Of a stretch of 27,127 nucleotides of DNA, positions 14,791 to 23,262 are shown piece after piece. Each line of letters opens with the position of its first letter. Position 1 is the stretch's first letter. Origin of the DNA: an uncultured Christensenella sp. (lineage in GTDB: Bacteria; Bacillota; Clostridia; Christensenellales; UBA3700); NCBI GenBank assembly GCA_910579785.1, contig CAJTVJ010000022.1:1-27127 (forward strand). Direction: 5' to 3'. Position numbers and translations under genes: made by a program. Below the pieces are notes generated by a model. That model saw nothing but the letters and a program-made list of their open reading frames with translations. It ran no database searches and was not told the DNA's origin.

Positions 14791-14819
14791 TTGATATATT
14801 TTAGCGTATACTATATAAT
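14791..14819 (+). promoter_or_regulatory. Sigma-A promoter of the membrane metallopeptidase-like gene
   Basis: TTGATA (14791-14796), 17 bases, TATAAT (14814-14819), about 25 bp before GAGGTG (the ribosome-binding site, 12 bases from the ATG). Confidence 0.65.
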
Positions 14820-14859
14820 GTAAGTCGAATTAAAAGATTTTTGAGGTGAAAGACATAAT

Positions 14860-15654
14860 ATGTTTTGGGAAATACTTAAAAATTTTGCATTGCAGAACCT
14901 TGTGACGATAGGGGCAATAGTTTTATTCGGTTTTTTAATTGCAATGTGCAATAGGATATTTTATTGGAATTTCGGCAGATACGGAAGAGTTGCCTGCTAT
15001 ATTACCGGCGCGATAGGCACGCCTGTCCATGAATGTTCGCACGCGCTTATGTGTATTTTGTTCGGTCATAGGATAACCGAGATGAAATTGTATCAAATAG
15101 GCGACGACGAGGGGATATTGGGATACGTATCACACTCTTACAACAAGCGCAACGTCTATCAGCGTCTCGGCAATTTTTTTATAGGCATTGCGCCGATAAT
15201 AGTTATATCGTCGATACTTTACGGCGTTGCTTTCTTGCTTATGCCGGATATGATCAAGTCTATGAGCCAAAATGCCGACCTCAATACGGCGTTTAACAGC
15301 TTTGGAGGCTTTTTCTCAAATGTAGGCGCAGTGCTCAAAGCTTTCTTTATTCAAGCCAAGTCTTGGCAATGGTGGGTGTTCATTCTTATAGGCGGACTTT
15401 TGTGTCTGCATATGACGCTCAGCGGCGCGGATATAAAGAGCGCGATAGGCAGTCTTATCTTTATCGTGGCGGTTTCTTTCGCGGTAAATTTGATAATAGG
15501 ATTTATCAAGTTGAGCTTGCTTGACAAGATCACTTACGAGATAGTCAAGTTGGGAAGCATACTTGTGTCCATAATGCTTGTATCCTTGCTCATATCGATA
15601 CTTGCGGTGTTGTTTTCTTTTATCATAAGGTTGATATTCCGCAGACACATATAG
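14860..15654 (+). CDS. Integral membrane protein with HExxH zinc-peptidase motif
   Basis: This 264-residue protein has about six membrane segments. The motif HECSH (His57 to His61) sits in GTPVHECSHALMCILFGH, which has the pattern of membrane-embedded zinc peptidases of the M50/site-2-protease type. A second conserved-looking segment, LSGADIKSA (Asp191), lies in a later helix where such proteins carry their third metal ligand. The N-terminal TM, then the zinc motif, then GILGYVSHSYN resembles uncharacterised M50-like proteins of Firmicutes. The substrate is unknown. It is monocistronic: own promoter, and a strong terminator at 15706. Peptidase activity is inferred from the motif. Confidence 0.75.
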   Translation: MFWEILKNFALQNLVTIGAIVLFGFLIAMCNRIFYWNFGRYGRVACYITGAIGTPVHECSHALMCILFGHRITEMKLYQIGDDEGILGYVSHSYNKRNVYQRLGNFFIGIAPIIVISSILYGVAFLLMPDMIKSMSQNADLNTAFNSFGGFFSNVGAVLKAFFIQAKSWQWWVFILIGGLLCLHMTLSGADIKSAIGSLIFIVAVSFAVNLIIGFIKLSLLDKITYEIVKLGSILVSIMLVSLLISILAVLFSFIIRLIFRRHI

Positions 15655-15705
15655 ATTTAAATATATTTATAAGTCAAATAAAATTTATAAACTTTGACAG
15701 AGCTG

Positions 15706-15740
15706 AGAGGCAAAACAGTTGAGTTTTTGCCTCTTTTATT
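15706..15740 (+). terminator. Rho-independent terminator of the metallopeptidase-like gene
   Basis: AGAGGCAAAA (15706-15715) pairs perfectly with TTTTGCCTCT (15725-15734), with a nine-base loop, followed by TTTATT. It lies about 50 bp after the stop codon. Confidence 0.88.
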
Positions 15741-15747
15741 ATATAAT
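15719..15747 (+). promoter_or_regulatory. Promoter of pcrA, overlapping the terminator
   Basis: TTGAGT (15719-15724), 17 bases, TATAAT (15742-15747). The -35 box lies in the loop of the preceding terminator and the spacer covers its right arm. Confidence 0.45.
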
Positions 15748-15795
15748 AGATAAGTTGATAAAAAATACGAGAATAGATAAAGGAAATTTTTGATA

Positions 15796-18018
15796 ATGGA
15801 TTATAGGTCGTTGTTGAATGAAGCGCAGATATTGCCGGTCGAAGATACGAGGGGAGCGGTGCTTGTCTTGGCAGGCGCAGGAAGCGGCAAGACGAGAGTC
15901 TTGACGTATCGCATAGCGTATTTGATTGACAAAGAGGGCGTCGATCCGCGCAATATTTTGGCGATCACTTTTACCAACAAGGCGGCAGGTGAGATGAGGG
16001 AGCGTATCAGAGCCGTCACAGGACAGGGTGGGATGACGATTTCCACCTTCCACTCGCTGTGCGCAAAGATATTAAGAGCCGACATATCCAAACTTGGCGA
16101 TTACAATTCCAACTTTTCGATATATGACGACGACGATTCGAGCAAAGTCGTATCTAGGATAATCAAGTCATTGAATATAGAGGACAATAAAGACCTCAAA
16201 AAGAAAGCCAGATGGCATATCTCCAATGCAAAGAATATGGCTATGAGTGCAAAGGAGTACGCTCCGCGTCTCAAAGGCGAGCCCGAGGGCGAGATTATCG
16301 CGACTATACACGAGAGGTATGAGAGGGAACTCAAAGAGAACAACGCGTTGGACTTTGACGATTTGTTGTATAAGACTTTGGTGCTCTTTGCCACCTGCAA
16401 GGACGTACTCGAAAAATATCAGAATATGTATCAATACATACACGTCGACGAATTTCAAGACACCAATAAGATACAATACACTATGGTGAGACTTCTCGCC
16501 AACAAATACGGCAATATCTTTGCGGTGGGCGACGACGATCAGAGCATATACGGCTGGCGTTGGGCGGACGTGTCAAATATCAAGAAGTTTACTCAGCATT
16601 TCCCTGGTTGCAGGATATATAAGTTGGAGCAGAACTACCGCTCAACAAAGAATATTCTCGACACAGCCAATAAGATAATCGCCAACAATACGTCGCGTAT
16701 GGACAAGACTCTTTGGACTGACGGCGAAGCGGGCGCGAGAGTGCTTTACAAGAGTTGTTATGACGAAAAGGCGGAGGCGGATTACGTATTGGATCAGATT
16801 TCATATTTGATAAACACCTGCGGATATGAATACAACGACTTTGCAATATTGGTGCGCGCCAGCTCTTTGACGAGATCGTTTGAAGATAAGCTTGTGCTTT
16901 ACAATTATCCATATAAGATTATCGGCGGCAGCAAGTTCTTTGAAAGAAAAGAAGTCAAAGACTTTTTGGCATACCTTAAATTTATTGCCAATCCCAACGA
17001 CAACGAAAGCGTGCTTAGGGTCATCAACGTGCCGAAAAGAGGCATAGGCGAGACTGCGGTGCAAAAACTTCTTGCGCAGTGCGCGCTCAATAGAATGACG
17101 CTTTTGCAGGGCATACTCAATCTTGATATGCTTGACCTTGCGCCTGCCGTGCGCAACAAAGTGCAGGTGTTTGCCGACTTGGTCAAGGCGTTGAGAGAAA
17201 ATTCAAATATGCCGCTTGTAGATTACGTCGAATATGTCAATACTTCGGTTGACTTTGCAAGTCAGTACGACCCAAAAGACGAAGACGGCAAAAACAGGTT
17301 GGAGAACATAGACGAATATATCAACTCCGTAAGGGAATATTGCAACGACAACGGCGCGAGCCGTCTCGACGAATATCTTCAATCTGTGTCGCTTGTATCG
17401 GATACCGACCAAGTTGCGGAAAACTGCATTACGCTTGCCACAGTCCACGGAGTAAAGGGATTGGAATATAAATGCTGCTTTATCGTAGGTCTTGAAGAGG
17501 GACTTTTCCCAAGCCGTATGGACGAGAATGAAGAGGAAGAGAGACGTATAATGTACGTCGCCGTCACAAGAGCGCGCGAAAGACTTTATTTGACCAACGC
17601 GCAATCGAGATTTAGATACGGACAGAGAGATTACTGCGTGATGCCGTCAAGATTTCTCAAAGAGGGCGGCTTTATACAAGAGCCTAAGACTATATCGCGC
17701 ACAGGCATAAGCACAAGGGAGATACTTGGAGATTTGAGTTCTACAACTCCCGCTTGGCAAGAGAGGCGCGATCGAATCAACGAAATGAAGAGCCTTATGA
17801 AAAATGCGGCAACGCCTGCATTTGCAAAGAGCGCAGGTCAGCAAACGGTGCCGCAGTCAAAAGATACGTCTGTATTTAAGGTCGGCATGAGCGTAAAGCA
17901 TACGCGTTTTGGAGAGGGAAAGATAATATCTATCACAGGAGAAAATGCAAAAATCGAATTTCCCGTGTTGGGAGTCAAGGTGTTTAATCTTCGCTTAGCG
18001 CCTATAACGGTGGTGTGA
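15796..18018 (+). CDS. pcrA: ATP-dependent 3'-5' DNA helicase PcrA/UvrD
   Basis: This 740-residue superfamily 1A helicase unwinds DNA in repair and removes recombinase and RNA polymerase from DNA. Motifs in order: Q-motif region, Walker A GAGSGKT (residues 27-33), TFTNKAAGEMRERI, Walker B DEFQDTN, GDDDQSIYGWRWAD, QNYRSTKNIL, VHGVKGLEY and VAVTRARERLY. The C-terminal FKVGMSVKHTRFGEGKI is the Tudor-like RNA-polymerase-binding tail of PcrA. Length is normal. AAGGAA lies 11 bases before ATG 15796; an in-frame TTG at 15790 has a tighter spacing and would add two residues. It is followed by ligA, as in Bacillus pcrA-ligA. Confidence 0.96.
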   Translation: MDYRSLLNEAQILPVEDTRGAVLVLAGAGSGKTRVLTYRIAYLIDKEGVDPRNILAITFTNKAAGEMRERIRAVTGQGGMTISTFHSLCAKILRADISKLGDYNSNFSIYDDDDSSKVVSRIIKSLNIEDNKDLKKKARWHISNAKNMAMSAKEYAPRLKGEPEGEIIATIHERYERELKENNALDFDDLLYKTLVLFATCKDVLEKYQNMYQYIHVDEFQDTNKIQYTMVRLLANKYGNIFAVGDDDQSIYGWRWADVSNIKKFTQHFPGCRIYKLEQNYRSTKNILDTANKIIANNTSRMDKTLWTDGEAGARVLYKSCYDEKAEADYVLDQISYLINTCGYEYNDFAILVRASSLTRSFEDKLVLYNYPYKIIGGSKFFERKEVKDFLAYLKFIANPNDNESVLRVINVPKRGIGETAVQKLLAQCALNRMTLLQGILNLDMLDLAPAVRNKVQVFADLVKALRENSNMPLVDYVEYVNTSVDFASQYDPKDEDGKNRLENIDEYINSVREYCNDNGASRLDEYLQSVSLVSDTDQVAENCITLATVHGVKGLEYKCCFIVGLEEGLFPSRMDENEEEERRIMYVAVTRARERLYLTNAQSRFRYGQRDYCVMPSRFLKEGGFIQEPKTISRTGISTREILGDLSSTTPAWQERRDRINEMKSLMKNAATPAFAKSAGQQTVPQSKDTSVFKVGMSVKHTRFGEGKIISITGENAKIEFPVLGVKVFNLRLAPITVV

Positions 18019-18027
18019 GGGAGAGTA

Positions 18028-18054
18028 AGTGGGGAAAGTCTAATCATGTTAAAA
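18028..18054 (+). repeat. Degenerate fragment of the intergenic repeat family
   Basis: AGTGGGGAAAGTCTAATCAT followed by GTTAAAA resembles the AGTGGAGAGGTCTAATCGAG segment of the repeat at 2611-2632. Only the tail half is present, between pcrA and ligA. Confidence 0.4.
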
Positions 18055-18166
18055 GAAGAAATATGATATTTTCCGCTGCGCTTGAAAAGACATAAATACA
18101 CATACGACTGACGTAAAATAAAATAGCAAATAAAAGACCTTTTGAAATAACATTTTGGAGAAGGAT

Positions 18167-20119
18167 ATGGACAAATCGCAACGAATGCAAGAGCTTGTCG
18201 CATTGCTCAACGAATACGCTTATCAATATTACACGCTGGATAATCCCACTGTCGCCGACGTGGAGTATGACAGACTGTATGACGAACTCATATCGTTGGA
18301 GAGCGAATTGGGATATGCGCTTGACAACTCTCCTACCAAGCGAGTGGGAGACGTCATACTCAAAGGCTTTAAGAGCGTGAGACATCTCGGCAGGCTGTAT
18401 TCTCTCGACAAGTGCCAGACAAAAGAGGCTTTGTCTGCCTGGATAGACAAACTTGTCAAGGCGTGCGGCTTTATGCCAAAGTGTTCGCTGGAATATAAAT
18501 TCGACGGATTGACTATCAATTTGCTATACAGAGACGGCAAGTTGGAGAGAGCTGCGACGAGAGGCAACGGCGTTGAGGGCGAAGACGTGACCCAACAGGT
18601 CAAGACCATCAAATGCGTGCCGCTGTCGATAGAGTATAAGGGCGTGGTAGAAGTGCAGGGCGAGGGCATAATGCGACTGTCAGCTTTGGAAAAGTACAAT
18701 TCGCAGGAAGGCGTCGTGCCTCTTAAAAATGCCAGAAACGCTGTCGCCGGCGCGATAAGAAATCTCGATCCAAAGGTGACGGCGGCAAGAAAACTCGAAG
18801 TGGTTTGCTACAACGTCAATTACATCGAAGAAGATTTTGCCTCGGGCAGTGAAATGATTGATTTTTTAAAGCGCAATAAATTTAAGGTCAGCGAAAAGTT
18901 TGAACTCTTTGACGACAAAGATAAATTGATAGCCGCGCTCGACGGCATACAGCAAAAGAGAGAGAGCCTTGACTTTCTCATTGACGGAGCGGTAGTCAAA
19001 GTTGACGACACGTCTATCCGCGAAGATATGGGATATACCGAAAAATTTCCCAAGTGGGCGGTCGCGTATAAATTCCCTGCGCAGGAGGTCACGACGACTT
19101 TGCGCGACGTCATTTGGCAGGTGTCGAGGACGGGCAAGCTAAATCCTTTGGCAGTGCTCGATCCGGTTGACCTTGCAGGCGTGACGGTCAGCAGAGCTAC
19201 GCTGTCGAATATCAGTGAGATACGTCGCAAGGATATAAAGATAAACAGCAGAGTTTTTATACGTCGCAGCAACGACGTCATACCTGAGATATTGGGTATT
19301 GCCGAGCATACCGACGAGTCTGTCGACGTCGTAAAGCCTGCCGTCTGTCCTGCTTGCGGCGCGCCGGTGATAGAGGACGGAGTATTCTTAAAATGTTCCA
19401 ACGCAAAGAACTGCGCGCCTGCGATAGTGTCGGCAATGTCGCACTTTGCCTCGCGCGACGCTATGGATATAGAGGGACTTTCAGACAAGACTTTGGAGAC
19501 GCTTTACAACGAAGGCAAGCTTGCGCATTACGTCGATATATACTCGCTCAAAGCAGAAGATTTTGACGGTATAGAGGGGTTCGGCGACAAAAAGACAGCC
19601 AATATTCTCGGCGCGATAGAGAAGAGCAAGCAGACCACGCTCGACAGATTTATCTATGCCTTAGGCATTGCCAACATAGGTAAAAAAGCCGCTAAACAGC
19701 TTGCCGACGAATTTAAATCGCTCGACAATATCATGCGCGCGGAATACGATTCGCTCAAAGCTATCGACGATTTCGGCGATATTATGGCAACCGGACTTAT
19801 AGAGTATTGGCAAGACGCGCAGCATATCCAAGAGGTGGAAAGTCTTATTGCCCGCGGTATACGCTTTGAAGAAAAGCAAAGCGTCGAGGGCGTGTTGAGC
19901 GGTAAAAAGGTAGTGCTGACAGGTGCCCTGCCTACGCTCAAAAGAGGCGAGGCAAAGAGGCTTATAGAGGACAACGGCGGTGAAGTCGCAGATTCTATAT
20001 CAAAGAGCGTCAATTTGGTAATTGCAGGCGAGGACGCAGGCAGTAAGCTGGCAAAGGCGCAAAAACTCGGCATCGAGATAGTCGACGAGAAGTGGTTGCT
20101 TGACAAAATAAATAAGTGA
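18167..20119 (+). CDS. ligA: NAD-dependent DNA ligase
   Basis: This 650-residue enzyme seals nicks in duplex DNA during replication and repair, using NAD. Domains in order: Ia (residues 1 to about 65); adenylation domain with catalytic Lys111 in EYKFDG; OB fold (residues about 310-390); a four-Cys zinc finger (CPACGAPVIEDGVFLKCSNA followed by KNC); helix-hairpin-helix repeats (EGFGDKKTANIL, ALGIANIGKKAA); and a C-terminal BRCT domain (VLSGKKVVLTGALPTLKR...). Length is near the family norm. I start at ATG 18167, with GGAGAAGG directly upstream; a TTG at 18155 overlaps that site. It is about 150 bp after pcrA. Confidence 0.97.
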   Translation: MDKSQRMQELVALLNEYAYQYYTLDNPTVADVEYDRLYDELISLESELGYALDNSPTKRVGDVILKGFKSVRHLGRLYSLDKCQTKEALSAWIDKLVKACGFMPKCSLEYKFDGLTINLLYRDGKLERAATRGNGVEGEDVTQQVKTIKCVPLSIEYKGVVEVQGEGIMRLSALEKYNSQEGVVPLKNARNAVAGAIRNLDPKVTAARKLEVVCYNVNYIEEDFASGSEMIDFLKRNKFKVSEKFELFDDKDKLIAALDGIQQKRESLDFLIDGAVVKVDDTSIREDMGYTEKFPKWAVAYKFPAQEVTTTLRDVIWQVSRTGKLNPLAVLDPVDLAGVTVSRATLSNISEIRRKDIKINSRVFIRRSNDVIPEILGIAEHTDESVDVVKPAVCPACGAPVIEDGVFLKCSNAKNCAPAIVSAMSHFASRDAMDIEGLSDKTLETLYNEGKLAHYVDIYSLKAEDFDGIEGFGDKKTANILGAIEKSKQTTLDRFIYALGIANIGKKAAKQLADEFKSLDNIMRAEYDSLKAIDDFGDIMATGLIEYWQDAQHIQEVESLIARGIRFEEKQSVEGVLSGKKVVLTGALPTLKRGEAKRLIEDNGGEVADSISKSVNLVIAGEDAGSKLAKAQKLGIEIVDEKWLLDKINK

Positions 20120-20204
20120 AAGCGCTTTTATGTTAGGTCTGCTTTGTTGCTCTTAACTTGACAGATTAGATTTACGCAAAGCAACACAATGGAGAGAATA
20201 CGTT

Positions 20205-20246
20205 GTACGATTTGAGGCTTATCGGATTGACTGATAAGCGACGTAC
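20205..20246 (+). promoter_or_regulatory. Hairpin in the leader of the ZIP transporter gene
   Basis: GCTTATC (20217-20223) pairs with GATAAGC (20233-20239), and an outer GTACG (20205-20209) pairs with CGTAC (20242-20246). The structure ends two bases before the GGGAGG ribosome-binding site, a place where folding could affect translation. It does not match a known riboswitch I can recognise. Confidence 0.35.
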
Positions 20247-20257
20247 GGGAGGGCAAA

Positions 20258-21130
20258 ATGCAATACTTGGCTATCATACTTATAACAATGATTTCCGGCG
20301 TAGTCGGTACGGGGCTTGGCGGCGTTGTCGGCGCGGTATTAAAGCGGGATTCCAACAAGATAGTGTCGCTGCTGCTTTCTTTTGCGGCAGGTATAATGTT
20401 GGCAGTGGTATGTTTTGATTTGATGAGCGAGCCGCTTGAATTGATGAAGACAGGAGAGCTGCCAAAGACAACTCCTATAATAGTCGTTGCGGCTGTGATA
20501 GCAGGATATGCGCTCGTGTACGCGCTCAACTATTTGATAGACAGGCACGCCAACCGAGAGGTAAAACATATCGACAGGAATCACCCTTCGACGGCAGATA
20601 ATCTGGACGAACTTATCCATGCCGACCACTTTGAGAGTCACAAAGGGATGAAAAATTCCTCCAAGTCAAATCTGTTTATGGCAGGGCTTGTAATGATGAT
20701 TGCCATCGCGCTGCATAATTTGCCGGAAGGTATGGTGATAGGCGCGTCGTATGCAATGGAAGACGATTTGACGTCCAATCTCTTTTCCGGCAGCGGATTT
20801 ATCATGGCGATCGTCATAGGACTGCACAATATACCCGAAGGTATGGCGGTGTCAGTGCCGTTGATATCGGGCGGAATGGGCAAGTGGAAGGCGGTGGGGC
20901 TGACTGCGCTCAGCGGTTTGCCGACGGTGATAGGCGCGCTGTTGGGATTTGCTCTTGGCGGAATAAATGCGATAATGCTGGTGCTGTCGCTGGGATTTGC
21001 AAGCGGAGCTATGCTGTACGTCGTCTTCGGAGAGTTGTTGCCTGAGTCTATATTGATGTGGAAAAGCAAGCTGCCGTCGCTGTCGTTGTTTGCAGGCGTA
21101 CTCGTAGGATTTTTGCTTGTCAGCTATTGA
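20258..21130 (+). CDS. ZIP-family divalent metal transporter
   Basis: This 290-residue membrane protein belongs to the ZIP (ZupT-like) family, which moves zinc, iron or manganese into the cytoplasm. The metal-site helices are clear: HNLPEGMVIGASY and HNIPEGMAVSVPL, both with the HNxPEG motif. There are about eight membrane segments and a His/Asp-containing loop (HIDRNHPSTADNLDELIHAD) between helices 3 and 4 that may bind metal. The ribosome-binding site GGGAGG precedes ATG 20258. It stands alone between ligA and the DUF1385-prmC gene. Metal specificity cannot be read from the sequence. Confidence 0.93.
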   Translation: MQYLAIILITMISGVVGTGLGGVVGAVLKRDSNKIVSLLLSFAAGIMLAVVCFDLMSEPLELMKTGELPKTTPIIVVAAVIAGYALVYALNYLIDRHANREVKHIDRNHPSTADNLDELIHADHFESHKGMKNSSKSNLFMAGLVMMIAIALHNLPEGMVIGASYAMEDDLTSNLFSGSGFIMAIVIGLHNIPEGMAVSVPLISGGMGKWKAVGLTALSGLPTVIGALLGFALGGINAIMLVLSLGFASGAMLYVVFGELLPESILMWKSKLPSLSLFAGVLVGFLLVSY

Positions 21131-21344
21131 TTTTCTGTAAGACTGTATATATGGTTTAAAGTATTTTACGTAATGAGAATTTCGCACTACGTCGGATTGC
21201 GGCATAATTAAGAAATACGGCTGTTTAAATATTTTAATCATGCCTTTTGTCGGCAGGCGGCAATGCGCAGTTGCAATTTTAAGGAAAATTTATCTAATTA
21301 TTACGCAATATTTAAATTATAATATTAAATATAAATTTAAACGA

Positions 21345-21373
21345 TAGACAATAATTTAATTTAAGAGTATAAT
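21345..21373 (+). promoter_or_regulatory. Promoter of the DUF1385-prmC-prfA operon
   Basis: TAGACA (21345-21350), 17 bases, TATAAT (21368-21373). The gene-free stretch 21131-21344 upstream is AT-rich, and I see no gene or RNA in it. Confidence 0.65.
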
Positions 21374-21384
21374 ATATAAGTCAA

Positions 21385-21404
21385 AGAGTATCGTTGCATA
21401 CTCT
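21385..21404 (+). promoter_or_regulatory. Hairpin at the 5' end of the DUF1385-prmC transcript
   Basis: AGAGTAT and ATACTCT pair perfectly over seven bases with a six-base loop, within about ten bases of the predicted transcription start. It lacks a T-run, so it is not a terminator; a 5' stabilising hairpin is plausible. Confidence 0.4.
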
Positions 21405-21429
21405 ATCAGATTTTGACAAAAGGCGAATA

Positions 21430-23259
21430 ATGGCAAGAAAGAATACATCAAAAATAGGCGGTCAAGCCGTATTGGAAGGAGTAATGATGCGCGGAGAGAG
21501 GTCGATGGCGACAGCTGTCCGCGACGAAAAGGGCAACGTCGTTGTCGAGAGCAGATACGTCACTCCGACAAGCGAGCGTTCTGCGGTATATCGCATACCG
21601 TTTGTAAGAGGTGTGTTCAACTTTTTTGGGTCTATGGCAATGGGTATGAAGACCTTGATGAGGTCGGGCGAAGTCTTTGACGACGACACTCAGCCGGGCA
21701 AACTTGAAAAGTGGATGGCAAAGAAACTCAAAATCAACATATACGACGTGATGATGGTTTTTTCCGTCATACTCGGCGTCGCGTTGGCGATAGGCTTGTT
21801 TTTCTTCCTGCCTCTCGGCGTGCTGACGGGAATAAAAGCTTTGGTGACAAAGTACGTCTCTGCCGAGGCAAACGAACTTTGGTACGTGACGGTCCTTTAC
21901 GCTCTGCTTGAAGGTTTGCTGAGGATAATTATATTTGTCGTATATATCGCGCTTACTACGCTTATGAAACCGATAAAGCGTACCTATATGTATCACGGAG
22001 CGGAGCATAAGACTATAAGCTGTTATGAACACGGCTTGGAACTCACGGTGGAAAACGCGCAGAAGATGACGACCGTGCACGACAGGTGCGGCACGACGTT
22101 TATGTTCATAGTCATGCTTGTCAGCGTGGTGATATTTTCGATAGTGGGCATATTTGAGCCGTATATGAAAGGTCTCGGCGCGTGGAAAAACGTCATTTTG
22201 TTTGCGTCCAGAATAGTGCTGCTGCCTATCGTAATGGGTATAAGTTACGAGATGTTGAAGACTATGGCAAAGTATGACAACGTGTTGGTGCGAATATTAA
22301 AGTGGCCGGGGCTTATGCTGCAAAAACTTACGACAAAACAGCCCGACGATTCTATGGTGGAGTGCGCTATAATAGCTTTTAACACGGTTATGGCAATGGA
22401 CGCCGACCCTTCGATACCTGAGAAGAGATTTGATACTAAAAAACCGTATGAGAAAGTACGCGACGAGATAAAGACCATGCTCAAAGGCGTGGACGAGAGC
22501 GATATAGATTGGATATTCTGCGAGGTATGCAACGTCAAAAGAAGCCAGCTTGCCCAGTTGACGCACGTGCGACAGCTTGAATACGAAAGAGCTGTGGAAT
22601 TTGCCAAGAAGAGACAAAAGGGCGAGCCGCTTTGGAGAGTATTCGGCAAGGCTGACTTTTACGGATACGACATATCTCTCACTCCCGACGTGCTTTGTCC
22701 CCGTCCCGAGACGGAGTATTTAGCGCAGGAGGCTATCGGGCTTTTGAACGCTGATAGCAAGGCGTTGGATATGTGTACGGGCAGCGGCTGCATTGCGATA
22801 GCAATAGCAGGCAAGAGCGGCGCGGAAGTGACTGCTTGCGATATAAGCGAAAAGGCATTGGAAGTTGCAAAACAGAACGCGGTCGGCAACAACGTTGCAG
22901 ATAAGATTACTTTTGTCAAGTCGGATATGTTTGGATGCGTTGAGGGCAGATACGACGTGATAGTGTCCAATCCGCCTTATATACCTACCAAAGACATAGC
23001 AAAGCTTGACAGAGAAGTGAGAGAATACGATCCCAATATAGCGCTCGACGGCGGCGGCGACGGACTTGATTTTTACAGAATATTTGCCAAAGAAGCATCT
23101 GATTATCTTTGCGAAGGCGGACATATTTTGTTGGAAGTCGGCATTGACCAGGCGCAGGCAGTCGAGAGTATGTTTGAGGGGTATGACAGTCGGATAATCA
23201 AGGACCTGCAAGGCATTGACAGAATAGTCCTTTTGACCAAATTGCAGGAGAGTGAATAA
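21430..23259 (+). CDS. prmC: Fusion of DUF1385 (YqhQ-like) membrane protein and release factor methyltransferase PrmC
   Basis: This 609-residue protein joins two parts usually encoded by adjacent genes. Residues 1 to about 330 are a DUF1385 membrane protein: IGGQAVLEGVMMRGERSMA at the start, several membrane helices, HGAEHKT (His189) and DRCGTTF. Its function is unknown. Residues about 335-609 are PrmC, which methylates the glutamine of the GGQ motif in release factors: a helical N-domain, CPRPETEYLA (residues 423-432), SAM-binding ALDMCTGSGCIAIAIAG, and catalytic NPPY (514-517). All PrmC key residues are present, so it should be active, but tethered to the membrane. The join is in frame with no internal ribosome-binding site obvious to me. 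ATG 21430 follows AAAAGGCG. prfA, its substrate gene, starts 3 bp later. Confidence 0.93.
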   Translation: MARKNTSKIGGQAVLEGVMMRGERSMATAVRDEKGNVVVESRYVTPTSERSAVYRIPFVRGVFNFFGSMAMGMKTLMRSGEVFDDDTQPGKLEKWMAKKLKINIYDVMMVFSVILGVALAIGLFFFLPLGVLTGIKALVTKYVSAEANELWYVTVLYALLEGLLRIIIFVVYIALTTLMKPIKRTYMYHGAEHKTISCYEHGLELTVENAQKMTTVHDRCGTTFMFIVMLVSVVIFSIVGIFEPYMKGLGAWKNVILFASRIVLLPIVMGISYEMLKTMAKYDNVLVRILKWPGLMLQKLTTKQPDDSMVECAIIAFNTVMAMDADPSIPEKRFDTKKPYEKVRDEIKTMLKGVDESDIDWIFCEVCNVKRSQLAQLTHVRQLEYERAVEFAKKRQKGEPLWRVFGKADFYGYDISLTPDVLCPRPETEYLAQEAIGLLNADSKALDMCTGSGCIAIAIAGKSGAEVTACDISEKALEVAKQNAVGNNVADKITFVKSDMFGCVEGRYDVIVSNPPYIPTKDIAKLDREVREYDPNIALDGGGDGLDFYRIFAKEASDYLCEGGHILLEVGIDQAQAVESMFEGYDSRIIKDLQGIDRIVLLTKLQESE

Positions 23260-23262
23260 GAT

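Noticed and set aside
20203..20418. Small plus-strand ORF overlapping the start of the ZIP gene
   Set aside because: It begins at a TTG without a ribosome-binding site inside the leader hairpin and runs out of frame into the clear ZIP coding sequence.
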